DNA of 64,000 nucleotides, from the NCBI RefSeq assembly GCF_018200035.1, contig NZ_CP073581.1, positions 926,501-990,500 on the forward strand, in the 5' to 3' direction. The notes beneath the pieces were generated by a model. The model was not told where the DNA came from, did not search any database, and worked only from the letters and a program-made list of their open reading frames with translations. Of this stretch, positions 1-9,235 are shown in pieces. Each line of letters begins with the position of its first letter. Positions within the stretch are counted from its first letter, which is position 1. The DNA is from Sulfitobacter albidus. GTDB lineage: Bacteria; Pseudomonadota; Alphaproteobacteria; Rhodobacterales; Rhodobacteraceae. Both the position numbers and the translations under genes were made by a program.

Positions 1-118
1 CAAGCTGCGTGTTACAAAACCTTCACTTTCAGCACGCGCGCAATTGAAATAACCCTCGGGCGTTAAAACGCGGACGCGGGGACCGTCCGGCGACATCTGC
101 GCGAAAAGGAGCCCGCAC

Positions 119-1117
119 ATGATTGTCTACGCCATCAACGGCCTTGGCCGCATCGGTAAGCTGGCGCTGAAACCGCTGTTGCAACGCGGGGCCCGCATTG
201 CCTGGATCAACGACGCCGTCGGCGATCCCGAAATGCATGCGCATCTGCTGGAGTTCGACACGGTGCACGGCCGCTGGCAGGCTGAGTTTGCCTACGACAG
301 CGACAGCATCACCATCGACGGCACGAAGATCCCCTTTTTCGGGACACGCGACATTGCCGCGCTGCCGCTCGACGGTGTCGACGTGGTGATCGACTGTACC
401 GGCGTGTTCAAAACGCAAGCCAAGCTTGCGCCCTATTTCGACGCGGGCGTGCGCAAGGTCGTGGTCTCGGCGCCGGTCAAGGACGGCGGTGCCGCCAACA
501 TCGTCTACGGGGTCAATACCGAGCTCTACGACCCCGCGCAGCACGACATCGTGACGGCGGCGAGCTGCACGACCAATTGCCTCGCCCCCGTCGTCAAGGT
601 GATCCACGAGGCGCTCGGGATCAAACACGGCTCCATCACGACGATCCACGACGTGACCAACACGCAAACCATCGTGGACCGCCCGGCCAAGGATCTGCGT
701 CGCGCCCGCTCGGCGCTGAATTCACTGATCCCCACGACCACCGGCAGCGCGACGGCGATCACGCTGATCTACCCGGAATTGGCGGGCCGGTTGAACGGGC
801 ACGCGGTCCGGGTGCCCTTGCTCAACGCATCGTTGACCGACTGCGTGTTCGAAGTCGCACGCGAAACGAGCGTGCAGGAGGTCAACGCCCTCTTCGCGGC
901 CGCAGCCGATGGCCCGTTGCGCGGTATTCTGGGGTATGAGACCCGCCCGCTGGTGTCAGCCGATTACACCAACGACACCCGCTCCGGCATCGTCGACGCG
1001 CCCAGCACCATGGTCATCAACGGCACACAGGTGAAAATCTATGCCTGGTACGATAACGAGATGGGCTATGCGCACCGGTTGGTGGATGTGGCCTGCATGG
1101 TCGGGGACAGCCTGTGA
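119..1117 (+). CDS. gap: Glyceraldehyde-3-phosphate dehydrogenase, ArsJ-associated type
   Basis: The 332-residue protein has the complete GAPDH fold: an N-terminal Rossmann motif (INGLGRIG, residues 6-13), the catalytic cysteine at 150 in AASCTTNC, and the partner histidine at 177 in TIHDVTN. An AAAAGGAG ribosome site precedes the ATG. Its stop overlaps the GTG start of arsJ (GTGA), so the two are translationally coupled. Characterised GAPDHs paired with ArsJ join arsenate to glyceraldehyde-3-phosphate, giving 1-arseno-3-phosphoglycerate for export. I infer that role from the pairing; the protein could also work in glycolysis. An arsR-type regulator would be expected to the left, outside the window. 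Confidence 0.93.
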   Translation: MIVYAINGLGRIGKLALKPLLQRGARIAWINDAVGDPEMHAHLLEFDTVHGRWQAEFAYDSDSITIDGTKIPFFGTRDIAALPLDGVDVVIDCTGVFKTQAKLAPYFDAGVRKVVVSAPVKDGGAANIVYGVNTELYDPAQHDIVTAASCTTNCLAPVVKVIHEALGIKHGSITTIHDVTNTQTIVDRPAKDLRRARSALNSLIPTTTGSATAITLIYPELAGRLNGHAVRVPLLNASLTDCVFEVARETSVQEVNALFAAAADGPLRGILGYETRPLVSADYTNDTRSGIVDAPSTMVINGTQVKIYAWYDNEMGYAHRLVDVACMVGDSL

Positions 1118-2385
1118 GCCAGCCCGCCGGGCGCCCCGAAGGGCTATCGGCCTATGTCGCGGTCACGGCGGCCTATTGGGCATTCATGCTCAGCGACGGA
1201 GCCCTGCGGATGCTGGTGCTGCTGCATTTTCACACGCTGGGGTTTTCGCCCGTCCAGCTGGCCTATCTCTTTGTCCTGTACGAAATCGCCGGGGTTGTGA
1301 CCAATCTGTGCGCGGGATGGATTGCCGCGCGCTTCGGGCTGGCCTCGACGCTCTACGCGGGATTGGCGCTTCAGGTGCTGGCGTTGCTGGCGCTCGCGCA
1401 GCTTGATCCCTCGTGGACGGTGGCGGCGTCGGTTGTTTTCGTCATGCTCGTGCAGGGGGCGAGCGGCGTTGCCAAAGACCTCGCCAAGATGTCGTCGAAA
1501 TCGGCGGTAAAGATCCTCGCACCGGCGCAGGACGGTGGCCTTTTCCGCTGGGTCGCGCTGCTGACCGGGTCCAAGAACATGGTCAAGGGGGCTGGCTTTC
1601 TTCTGGGGACGGGGTTGCTGGCGACGCTGGGGTTCGTCTGGGCGGTGCTCGGCATGGCTGCCATCCTTGCCGCGATCTTGCTGGCGGTGCTGATCGCCAT
1701 GCCATCGGGCCTGCCACGGGGGCGCAAGGGGGCGAAATTTTCCGACGTGCTGTCGACATCGGCCAACGTCAACTGGCTCAGCGCGGCGCGGGTGTTCCTG
1801 TTTGGGGCGCGCGATGTCTGGTTTGTCGTTGGCATCCCGATCTATTTCTACGCCGTGCTGTCGGATGGCACGACCGCGTCGAACCGCGCGGCATTCTTTG
1901 CCATCGGCACCTTCATGGCCGGTTGGATCATCCTCTACGGCCTCGTTCAGGCCAATGCGCCGCGCCTTTTGCGCGCCCGAACGCGGGGCCATGCGGATCT
2001 GATCGGCGCCGCGCGCGGCTGGGGTTGGGCGCTTGCGGTGGTGCCCGCCGGGCTGACCATTGCCGCGCTGATCGCCGGCGCGCCGCAGATGTGGCTGACG
2101 GCGACGCTGGTTGTCGGCCTGCTGATGTTTGGCGCGATCTTTGCGGTGAATTCATCGCTGCACTCCTATCTGATCCTGTCTTTCAGCAAGGCCGAGCGCG
2201 TGACGATGGATGTGGGCTTTTATTACATGGCCAACGCCTGCGGGCGGCTGGTGGGGACGCTTCTGTCGGGGATGACCTACCAGACCGGTGGCCTGCCTTT
2301 GATGCTGGGGACTGCGACGGGGATGGTGGTACTCTCGGCGGTGGTTGTTGGGCGCCTCCGGCCAGAGCCGCGCGAAATCGGCTAA
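1114..2385 (+). CDS. arsJ: ArsJ, MFS exporter of 1-arseno-3-phosphoglycerate
   Basis: This is a 423-residue, all-hydrophobic major facilitator protein with about 11-12 membrane segments. It carries ArsJ-family hallmarks near the N-terminus ([20 protein letters not shown]) and around residues 120-150 ([11 protein letters not shown], then [17 protein letters not shown]). The start is GTG inside the stop of gap. ArsJ exports the unstable arsenic ester made by the partner GAPDH, and the ester then breaks down outside the cell, so the pair lowers cytoplasmic arsenate. The next gene is convergent and 68 bases away, so the unit ends here. Confidence 0.9.
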   Translation: MSQPAGRPEGLSAYVAVTAAYWAFMLSDGALRMLVLLHFHTLGFSPVQLAYLFVLYEIAGVVTNLCAGWIAARFGLASTLYAGLALQVLALLALAQLDPSWTVAASVVFVMLVQGASGVAKDLAKMSSKSAVKILAPAQDGGLFRWVALLTGSKNMVKGAGFLLGTGLLATLGFVWAVLGMAAILAAILLAVLIAMPSGLPRGRKGAKFSDVLSTSANVNWLSAARVFLFGARDVWFVVGIPIYFYAVLSDGTTASNRAAFFAIGTFMAGWIILYGLVQANAPRLLRARTRGHADLIGAARGWGWALAVVPAGLTIAALIAGAPQMWLTATLVVGLLMFGAIFAVNSSLHSYLILSFSKAERVTMDVGFYYMANACGRLVGTLLSGMTYQTGGLPLMLGTATGMVVLSAVVVGRLRPEPREIG

Positions 2386-2453
2386 GCGGCCTGCAACACC
2401 GCCTTAGAGGCTTCAAGATACGGCGAATGTTCGGCGTGCGGTTCTTGTGAGGA

Positions 2454-3626
2454 TCAGGCGGGACCAAGACTGCGCCCGGGCGGCGCTGCATCGAAACGGC
2501 TGAGTTCAGACGAACTGACATCCTTGAAAGACGGGATGCCAAGCTGACCCAATGCGCGGGTCAGTTCCAATTGCAATATATCGAACGCGCGCCCGGCGCC
2601 CGCGTCATCCCCGGCACCGACACCGTAGGCAAACGCGCGCCCGGCAAAGGCAAAATCGGCCCCAAGGGCTTTTGCGCGCAGGATATCCGCACCCCGCCGG
2701 ATACCACTGTCGAGGATCAGGGTCATGCGGCCCGCGACGGCTTCGGCGATGGCGGGCAGGGCGTCGATCGTCGGCGGGCCAAAGGCTACCTGACGGCCGC
2801 CGTGGTTGGACACGACAATCCCGTCGCAGCCAATGTCGGCGCAGGCCACCGCATCCTTTGCATGCAGAATACCTTTGACCAAAAGCCTGCCCCGCCAGCG
2901 GGCCCGCAAGCGTTTGAGGTCTTCCCATGTAAATCCGGGCGTAATCAGGGTTTTCTGCACCTCCGCGTAGGATGTAGCGCTTTTCAAAAGATCAGCGTAG
3001 TTCGCCACGTTCGGCGTGCCGTGTTTCAGACTGGTGAGCGCCCAACGCGGGTTCATGGCGCATTGCAGGATCACCTCGGGTGTAAACCGAAACGGCACCG
3101 CAAGCTGGTTGCGGATGTCGCGGTCACGCTTGCCCGCGGCAGGGACGTCCGCCGTGACCATCAACGTGGTGTAGCCTGCGGCCTCTGCCCGCGCGATCAG
3201 CCCTTCGGTGACATCCGCATCGCTGGACACATATAGCTGAAACCAGCCGTTTCCGTCCGCGGCTTCGGCAAGCTGTTCCAGCGTGGTCGAGGAGGCTGAA
3301 CTGGCCGTGTAGGGGATGTTTTGCGCCTTGCACAATCGCGCAAGCGTCAGGTCCGCCCCCGGCCAGAATGCGTTGAGCATGCCGATGGGAGCCATGCCGA
3401 AGGGCGCATCGAAAGTCTGTCCGAACACGGTTGCGCTTGTGTCGATGGTGGAGACATCCACCATGTAGCGGGGGGTCAGTTCGACATTCTCGAAGGCTTC
3501 GGTGTTGCGGCGCATGTTGCGTTCGTTTTCCGCCCCGCCATCCACCAGATCAAACGCAAAGCGCGGGATGCGGCGTTTGGCGCGCAGCCGCAAGTCTTCG
3601 ATAGAGGCCGCGCGGTCGAGCCCCAT
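2454..3626 (-). CDS. FMN-dependent alpha-hydroxyacid (L-lactate-type) dehydrogenase
   Basis: About 390 residues with the LldD/glycolate-oxidase TIM barrel. The catalytic His-Arg pair is in SNHGGRQ, the FMN-binding lysine in LLVKGIL, and the C-terminal phosphate-binding part in LDSGIRRGADI and FAGRAFAYG. Family enzymes oxidise (S)-2-hydroxyacids such as L-lactate to 2-ketoacids and pass electrons to quinone or oxygen. The ATG overlaps the stop of the upstream SDR (TGATG), which favours this start; a GTG at 3638 is the alternative. It is the last gene of the minus-strand arm. The hydrolase at 16371 is predicted to release a 2-hydroxyacid, which would make this the final oxidation step (inference). 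Confidence 0.87.
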   Translation of the reverse strand: MGLDRAASIEDLRLRAKRRIPRFAFDLVDGGAENERNMRRNTEAFENVELTPRYMVDVSTIDTSATVFGQTFDAPFGMAPIGMLNAFWPGADLTLARLCKAQNIPYTASSASSTTLEQLAEAADGNGWFQLYVSSDADVTEGLIARAEAAGYTTLMVTADVPAAGKRDRDIRNQLAVPFRFTPEVILQCAMNPRWALTSLKHGTPNVANYADLLKSATSYAEVQKTLITPGFTWEDLKRLRARWRGRLLVKGILHAKDAVACADIGCDGIVVSNHGGRQVAFGPPTIDALPAIAEAVAGRMTLILDSGIRRGADILRAKALGADFAFAGRAFAYGVGAGDDAGAGRAFDILQLELTRALGQLGIPSFKDVSSSELSRFDAAPPGRSLGPA

Positions 3627-4369
3627 CAGATCGACCACCCGCCATCCACGGCAAAGGCCTGGCCGGTGGTGAAGGCCGACAGGTCCCCGGCCAGATAACA
3701 GACCATTTCGGCAATTTCCGCAGGGCGGCCAAGTCGGCCCATGGGCTGGCGTTCCTTGAATGCGGCGAGAGCTTTGTCGAAGTCGCCGGTCGCGCTCAAC
3801 CGGTCGTTCAGGGACGGGCTTTGCACTGTGCCGGGGCAGATCGCGTTGCAGCGTATGCCGTCACGGACAAAGTCGGCGGCGATGGCCTTTGTCATCCCGA
3901 TGATCGCCGCCTTTGACGCGCCGTAGGCAAAGCGGCGCGGCGCGCCTTTTTCGCTGGAAACGATGGAGGAGATATTGATGATCGAACCGCACTTGTTGGC
4001 GAGCATGCCCGGCAGCACGGCCTTTGTGACGCGGTACATGGCCTTGGCGTTCAGAGCGAAGGCGCGATCCCAGACGTCCTCGTCGACATCAAGGATCGTG
4101 CCATCGTGTACCCAGCCTGCGCAATTGAGCAGGATGTCCAAGGGACCGGCGGACGCCACAAGTGCCTGCACAGCTGCCGCGTCCAGCACATCGAGTTCGT
4201 GGGCTGTGATATTCGGGGATGTGCGGGCCAATTCGGTAACGGCCGCGCTGTCCAGATCGGTCGCGATGACCTGTGCACCCCGTGCGGCAAGCGCCTCGGC
4301 ACTCGCCCGTCCGATACCTGCACCCGCCGCGGTGATTAGCGCGGTCTTGCCTGTCAGGGATTGATCCAT
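3626..4369 (-). CDS. SDR oxidoreductase, 2-keto-3-deoxy-L-fuconate dehydrogenase-like (DHRS6 family)
   Basis: A 247-residue classical short-chain dehydrogenase. The cofactor motif is TAAGAGIG near residue 14, followed by ATDLD, which implies NAD(H) preference. The active site is Ser (ISSIVSS) with YGASK. The segments CAGWVHDGTILD, ADFVRDGIRCNAICPGT and the C-terminal DGGWSI closely resemble DHRS6/BDH2 and bacterial 2-keto-3-deoxy-L-fuconate dehydrogenases. Those enzymes oxidise C4 of 2-keto-3-deoxy sugar acids to the 2,4-diketo acid. The frame stays open upstream, but the ATG at 4369 has an AGGAAG site and a family-typical N-terminus. It is 10 bases from kduD and overlaps the FMN dehydrogenase. 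Confidence 0.85.
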   Translation of the reverse strand: MDQSLTGKTALITAAGAGIGRASAEALAARGAQVIATDLDSAAVTELARTSPNITAHELDVLDAAAVQALVASAGPLDILLNCAGWVHDGTILDVDEDVWDRAFALNAKAMYRVTKAVLPGMLANKCGSIINISSIVSSEKGAPRRFAYGASKAAIIGMTKAIAADFVRDGIRCNAICPGTVQSPSLNDRLSATGDFDKALAAFKERQPMGRLGRPAEIAEMVCYLAGDLSAFTTGQAFAVDGGWSI

Positions 4370-4379
4370 AGTCTTCCTC

Positions 4380-5144
4380 CTACCGGGCGAGCCAGCCACC
4401 GTCGACGGTGACCACGCTTCCGTGGCAATAGTTGGCCGCGTCTGACGCCAGAAAAACCGCCGCCCCCGCGATTTCCGACGGGTCCGCGAAACGGCCCGCC
4501 GGAATGCGTTCGAGCAACGCCCTCGAGCGGTCGGGATCGTCGCGCAGCGCTTGTGTGTTGTCGGTAGCGGTGTAGCCCGGCGCGATGCTGTTGACGTTGA
4601 CACCGTGCGGTGCCCATTCGTTGCACAGAGCTCTGGTCAGGCCGACAACCGCGTGTTTGCTGGCGGCATACGCGGGTACGCGCAGGCCGCCCTGCGATGC
4701 GAGGACAGAGGACACGATGATGATCTTGCCAGCGCCCTGGGCAACCATGTGCGTCCCCGCCGCCTGAGATAGCAACCAGACGGAGTCGAGGTTCACCGAG
4801 AGCACGCGCCGCCAGTCCTTGAGCGGCATGTCAGTGCTCTCTTCGCGGTGGATGATGCCAGCGTTGTTGACCAAGATGTCCAGCCCGCCGAGGGCGTCGC
4901 TGGCAAAGCCTATGACCTGCTTTGCGGCTGCTTCATCCATGTCGGCAAAGTCGGCCTGCACGGCGGCGCCCTTGACGCCCAATTCCCCGATCCTGGCGAG
5001 GGTGTCGTCGGGTTGATGGCTGCGATAGGTCAGCGCCACGTTGGCCCCGGCGGCGGCAAGGCCAAGGGCGATGCCTTCGCCGATGCCGGTCGCCCCTCCG
5101 GTGACCAAGGCGCGGCGGCCTGTCAAATCAAACGGGTTGCCCAT
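4380..5144 (-). CDS. kduD: SDR, KduD-like 2-dehydro-3-deoxy-D-gluconate 5-dehydrogenase
   Basis: A 254-residue short-chain dehydrogenase with TGGATGIGEG for cofactor binding, the NNAG motif, and Ser plus YAASK in the active site. Long stretches follow the KduD pattern: WRRVLSVNLDSVWLLSQA, ASKHAVVGLTRALCNEWA, INSIAPGY-type NSIAPGYTATDNTQALR, LLERIPAGRFADPSEIAGAA, and the C-terminal VDGGWLAR. KduD normally interconverts 2,5-diketo-3-deoxygluconate and 2-keto-3-deoxygluconate. Here it sits beside a second sugar-acid SDR in a cluster with no pectin or alginate genes, so the real substrate may differ. The stop of the M24 gene is two bases upstream. Confidence 0.85.
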   Translation of the reverse strand: MGNPFDLTGRRALVTGGATGIGEGIALGLAAAGANVALTYRSHQPDDTLARIGELGVKGAAVQADFADMDEAAAKQVIGFASDALGGLDILVNNAGIIHREESTDMPLKDWRRVLSVNLDSVWLLSQAAGTHMVAQGAGKIIIVSSVLASQGGLRVPAYAASKHAVVGLTRALCNEWAPHGVNVNSIAPGYTATDNTQALRDDPDRSRALLERIPAGRFADPSEIAGAAVFLASDAANYCHGSVVTVDGGWLAR

Positions 5145-5145
5145 G

Positions 5146-6456
5146 TCAGTACCGGTTCGCGATCGGCAACTCTTCCGCGGGGAAGAGGCTGATGACCTCG
5201 CAGCCGGTTTCGGTCACGACGACTTCTTCCTCGATCCTTGCGGCGGAATAGCCATCGGTCGCAGGGCAGTAGGTTTCCAGTGCAAAGACCATGCCTGTCT
5301 TGATCTCCATCGGGTGATCCATCGACACGGCGCGCGAAATGATCGGTCGCTCGTGCAGGGCAAGTCCGAGTCCGTGGCCAAATTGTAGCCCAAAGGCCTG
5401 ATCTTCATTCGCAAAGCCAAGCGATTGCGCGGTCGGCCAGACCTCGGCCACCTTGTCGGTAGACACGCCCGGTTTGATCATCGCGATGGACGCATCAATC
5501 CATTCGCGTGCCTTGGTATAGGCGTCGTTCTGCGACGGGGTTGCGCGGCCCACGTTGAAGGTGCGGTAGTAACAGGTGCGATAGCCCTGATAGGATTGCA
5601 GGATGTCAAAGAAGGCCTGATCGCCGGGCCGGATCAAACGGTCCGTGAAGTTGTGCGGGTGCGGATTGCAGCGCTCACCGGAAATGGCGTTGATCGCCTC
5701 CACATCGTCCGATCCCATCTCGTAGAGCATCTTGTTGGACAGCGCGACGATATCATTCTCGCGCACACCCGGTTTCAGCTCTTCGTAGATCATGTGGTAC
5801 ACGCCATCGACCATTGCAGCCGCTTGGGTCAAAAGCTGGATCTCATCGGTGTTCTTGATCTCGCGCGCGGCCAGCATGATCTGTTGGCCGTCGACAACGT
5901 TCAGGCCTTCCTGTTGCAGCGCGTGGAACATCGCCGTTTCAGCATAATCCACACCAACGGGCATGTCGGCCATGCCGGCGTCGCGGATCAATCCGGCGAT
6001 CTGCTTGGCGTATTTCTGCATCAAGCCGAATTCAGGCGGGATCGTGCCGCGCATCCCGACGACGCCAGCAAGGCAATGGCTGGGCTCCAGCCAGTCGGAA
6101 TGCCGCTTGTGGTGTTCGGCGGCGGATCCGAAATCCCAGACATAGGGGCTGTCGTCGCCTGTCAGCAAACAGAAACGGCACATCTTGTCTCGCTCCCATT
6201 CGCCGATCTTGGTCGCCGAGACATAGCGGATGTTGTTCACATCGAACAAAAGCAGCGTGCCCGCATTCGACGCCTTGAGCGATTGCCGTGTCCGCGCGAG
6301 GCGGTAGCGGCGCAGGCGGTCATGATCGATGCGGCGCTCAAAATCCACGGACATGTGACCATGCGCCGGCAGCTTTTCGCGCCATTCCCAGTTCGGTTCG
6401 AGGTCCTGCGGTGTAAGCAGGTTCGGCATAAGGGCATTGCCCGGACGTTCTGACAT
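5146..6456 (-). CDS. M24 (creatinase/DddP-like) family hydrolase with an altered metal site
   Basis: A 436-residue two-domain pita-bread protein. The N-terminal domain includes FDVNNIRYVS (about 71-80); the catalytic domain spans about 205-430. By alignment with the five M24 metal ligands I read Asp284, His361 (in GHGLG), Glu394 and Glu409. The second Asp, normally 11 residues after the first, is Cys295 (in GYRTCYYRTF). His368 (in LHE) is kept. The family covers aminopeptidases, prolidases, creatinases and the DMSP lyase DddP, so the substrate cannot be named. The start at 6456 has an AAGGAGA site; an upstream extension would overlap the neighbouring SDR. Cotranscription with the sugar enzymes suggests cleavage of a sugar-linked or amide substrate (inference). 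Confidence 0.8.
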   Translation of the reverse strand: MSERPGNALMPNLLTPQDLEPNWEWREKLPAHGHMSVDFERRIDHDRLRRYRLARTRQSLKASNAGTLLLFDVNNIRYVSATKIGEWERDKMCRFCLLTGDDSPYVWDFGSAAEHHKRHSDWLEPSHCLAGVVGMRGTIPPEFGLMQKYAKQIAGLIRDAGMADMPVGVDYAETAMFHALQQEGLNVVDGQQIMLAAREIKNTDEIQLLTQAAAMVDGVYHMIYEELKPGVRENDIVALSNKMLYEMGSDDVEAINAISGERCNPHPHNFTDRLIRPGDQAFFDILQSYQGYRTCYYRTFNVGRATPSQNDAYTKAREWIDASIAMIKPGVSTDKVAEVWPTAQSLGFANEDQAFGLQFGHGLGLALHERPIISRAVSMDHPMEIKTGMVFALETYCPATDGYSAARIEEEVVVTETGCEVISLFPAEELPIANRY

Positions 6457-6520
6457 GGAAGTCTCCTTCGGGGCGCGCTGGGCCCCGTTCTGAAGTTCAG
6501 GTTGGAAAAGGGGGGGTGCG

Positions 6521-7330
6521 TTACTGGATGCACCAGCCGCCATCGACGTGGATCATCTGGCCGGTCATGTAGTCGCTGTCATCGGACGCGAGGAAGGATG
6601 CGGTCCCGACGATGTCCTTTGGGTAGGACACACGTTTGATCTGAAGTGCGTCGCGCACGATATCGTCGTAGGCCTGGCCTTCCTTTTCCTTGAAGCCGAT
6701 ATCGACGAGATCCTTGTCGAGCTGTTCCCAAAGCGGCGTCACAACGACGCCGGGCGCGTACCCGTTCACGGTGATGCCATGCTCCGCAAGACCGATGGCG
6801 CCGCAATGGGTCAGGGCAAGGCAGCCGTATTTCGACGTGCAGTAGACGGTGACATCCACCAGCGGTTTGCGCGACGCGATGGAGCCGACATTGATCAGCT
6901 TGTAGGGGTGATCGTCCATCGGGCCCTGGGCGATCATCTGGCGGGCGGTTTCCTGCATGCCCAGCCACATCGCCTTCGTATTGACGTTCATGATGAGATC
7001 CCAGTTGTCCTCGTCGATATCCATGAAGAACCGGGGCTTGTTCAGGCCTGCATTAAAGACGCCGACATTGATGGACCCGAACGCCTCGACCGTTGCGGCC
7101 ACGGCTGCGGCATTGTCCGCACGTTTGGTGACATCCATTTTCACGGCAATCGCCCTGCCGTTTCCGGCTGCGTTGATCTCGTCTGCGACGGTCTGAGCCG
7201 TGTCGGCATCAAGATCACCAAGGCACACGTTTGCCCCTTGCCCGGCAAAGGATCGCGCGTTGGCCTCACCCATGCCGCGCGCGGCACCTGTGATGAGAAT
7301 ATTCTTACCTTGAAGGCGTTTGGGGTCCAT
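6521..7330 (-). CDS. SDR family oxidoreductase (polyol/sugar dehydrogenase-like)
   Basis: 269 residues with TGAARGMGEA as the cofactor loop, an acidic residue after beta-2 (LGDLD, NAD preference), NAG, Ser (VGSIASRK) and YCTSK. The C-terminus ends in DGGW. It is a clear relative of the SDR at 10442-11239 in the opposite arm: both have GMQE.ARQMIAQG, FAPGVV or YAPGVV, WEQ.D..L..IG, and SDYMTGQ near the end. Relatives act on polyols, acetoin or sugar alcohols. In this cluster it could oxidise C1 of a free sugar or another hydroxyl, which is inference. It starts 24 bases after the regulator stop, so the regulator gene heads this operon. Confidence 0.8.
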   Translation of the reverse strand: MDPKRLQGKNILITGAARGMGEANARSFAGQGANVCLGDLDADTAQTVADEINAAGNGRAIAVKMDVTKRADNAAAVAATVEAFGSINVGVFNAGLNKPRFFMDIDEDNWDLIMNVNTKAMWLGMQETARQMIAQGPMDDHPYKLINVGSIASRKPLVDVTVYCTSKYGCLALTHCGAIGLAEHGITVNGYAPGVVVTPLWEQLDKDLVDIGFKEKEGQAYDDIVRDALQIKRVSYPKDIVGTASFLASDDSDYMTGQMIHVDGGWCIQ

Positions 7331-7354
7331 GGGTGTCTCCTCCTGACGTCATGA

Positions 7355-9184
7355 CTACGGTGGTGATAAAGTTGCGTCCGCCCGTTGCTGGGCGCGGCGC
7401 AACGCGTCCTGCGGGCTGATGATGCCGCGCAGCATGTCGTGAAACTCTTCTCCGCAAATCTGGATGACTTCGTCGATTTCGGGGATCGGCGGCCGTGGCC
7501 AGAACTGCAGCTCATCGCGCCAGCACATCCCGTCGACGGCTTCGAATATCGGGGACAGACGTCGCACGTCGGGATCCGAGGCGACGGAATAGCGCGGATT
7601 GGTCCGGCTGCCATTTTGTACATACAGCTTTTGCGCGGAAGGAGAGGTGAAGACCAGCAAGGCCTCAACCGCTGCGGCGACGCGTTCCTTGGGCAGGTTG
7701 GCCGGTATTCCCATGATATAGCCGCCTACCGGGGCGATGGCCGCCCCGTTCGGCCCTGCCGGGTGCGGCAGGTAGCCGGTCTGGTCCTTGGCGGGCGATG
7801 CATCATCGAGCTCAAAATAGGGAGCGAGCAGGGTGTAGCCGTAAGCCATCGCGATCTGCCCGGCGGCATAGGGCCGGATGCGTTCGTACCACGACATCGA
7901 CAGGATATCGGGCGGCGAATAGTTCAGCAGCTCCTTGAGGAATTCCGCCGCTTGCAATCCTGCCGGGGTGTCGATCGTGAAGCGGTAATCGCGGTTGGCG
8001 AGATGTTGCGTCTCGTAGCCCCCTGCAATCGGCTTCAAATCCAAAATGGGTTGTCCGAAATCCGCCAGTGTCATGAGAACCGTGTGACCCAATGCCGTCC
8101 CGCGCGCCGCGTTCCAGGCAATGCCGTGCAGGCCGCGCTGCGGATCGTGCAGCGCTCTTGCGGCGGTCAGCAGATCCTGTGTCGTTTGCGGCGGCTTCAG
8201 GCCCGCCTGCGCAAAAAGATCCTTGCGGTAGAAAAGCAATTCCGGGGTCGTCTGTGCCGGGATACCGTACGCGCGTCCGCCCCAATGGGCGGCTTGCCAG
8301 CCAGCCGTGTGAAAATCCGATGGATCAATGCGAGCAATGTCCATGGCTTCATCAAGCGGCATCAGGACGTCATTTTCGGCAAAGCCTCCGACCCAAGGCA
8401 GATCAACGGCAACGATGTCATAGGTGCTGGACTTGCGCGCGGCATTGCGCATCGTTTCTTCCCGCAGACGATCAATTGAAAAGGCCCGTTGGTGGATTTG
8501 CGTGCCGATTGTCTGTTCGAACTGGCGCTTGAGATTGTCCATCACCATGAAAGTCGGATCGCCATGCACCAGAACACGCAGCCCACCCGCGAGCTTCAGC
8601 GGCTCGGAAAGGACCTTCATTGGCGGGATCGACTTGGCGCTGAGATAGGATTCACCAAAATAGTATTCTGATGTCTCATCTGCTGCAGCCCCGCCAAACT
8701 GGGCGTGTGCAAGGCGCTGTACGCGGCTGGTCAATCGCGTCCATTGATCGAGCAACTCAACACTTGGGTGCAGCGAAAAGCTTTTTCCCGTGTCTGTGCG
8801 TGGCCGCTGATCAATCAGGCCCGCCAGCTGCATGTCCTTTATGCGGCGATTTGCCGTTGCGTAGGGGGCGCGGCTTGCACCGATCAGGGACGACATCGTG
8901 GTAAGCCGCCCTTCGAGATGTCCGCGGATCAGGTGCATCGTAATGCGCAGGTTCGGCGTGGCGGCAAACAGCTCGGACGTGCTTTCAAGCTCATCGCCGA
9001 GATTTTCCAGAAAGGAGAGAACGCTCAGCACATCTGCTTTTGCCTGAGGCGGCATCAGGTGATTGAAACTCTCTCCCCTCATCGCGTTCATACCCTCAGC
9101 CGTTGCCTTCCGTTTCTTTGAGCGTGGGTCCGATTGGTCTCGGCTCCGCGGATTGTTCACTTTGGATGATTTTTGACTCACCAC
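7355..9184 (-). CDS. Transcription regulator: winged helix fused to a family-1 solute-binding-protein fold
   Basis: About 609 residues, read from a GTG at 9184 that follows TGAGGT; TTG at 9232 is a weaker alternative. Residues 1-45 are charged and probably disordered. Residues about 75-160 form a MarR-like winged helix-turn-helix (TTMSSLIGASRAPYATANRR, then a wing). From about 200 to the end the sequence is a SBP_bac_1 fold, with GWQAAHWGGRAYGIPAQ and FYRKDLFAQAGLKPPQT typical of maltose-type binding proteins. There is no signal peptide or lipobox, so the binding domain should be cytoplasmic. I infer a one-component sensor of an imported sugar or metabolite. It heads the minus-strand operon and faces the transporter operon. 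The architecture is unusual and I know no characterised example. Confidence 0.82.
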   Translation of the reverse strand: MVSQKSSKVNNPRSRDQSDPRSKKRKATAEGMNAMRGESFNHLMPPQAKADVLSVLSFLENLGDELESTSELFAATPNLRITMHLIRGHLEGRLTTMSSLIGASRAPYATANRRIKDMQLAGLIDQRPRTDTGKSFSLHPSVELLDQWTRLTSRVQRLAHAQFGGAAADETSEYYFGESYLSAKSIPPMKVLSEPLKLAGGLRVLVHGDPTFMVMDNLKRQFEQTIGTQIHQRAFSIDRLREETMRNAARKSSTYDIVAVDLPWVGGFAENDVLMPLDEAMDIARIDPSDFHTAGWQAAHWGGRAYGIPAQTTPELLFYRKDLFAQAGLKPPQTTQDLLTAARALHDPQRGLHGIAWNAARGTALGHTVLMTLADFGQPILDLKPIAGGYETQHLANRDYRFTIDTPAGLQAAEFLKELLNYSPPDILSMSWYERIRPYAAGQIAMAYGYTLLAPYFELDDASPAKDQTGYLPHPAGPNGAAIAPVGGYIMGIPANLPKERVAAAVEALLVFTSPSAQKLYVQNGSRTNPRYSVASDPDVRRLSPIFEAVDGMCWRDELQFWPRPPIPEIDEVIQICGEEFHDMLRGIISPQDALRRAQQRADATLSPP

Positions 9185-9235
9185 GGTATTGACCTCATTG
9201 TGATGTGGGACTGGCTTTGAGATGTATCGCAAAAA

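Noticed and set aside
5146..6456. DMSP lyase DddP
   Set aside because: The N-terminal domain resembles DddP, but a metal ligand is changed and the neighbours are sugar enzymes, so only family membership is claimed.
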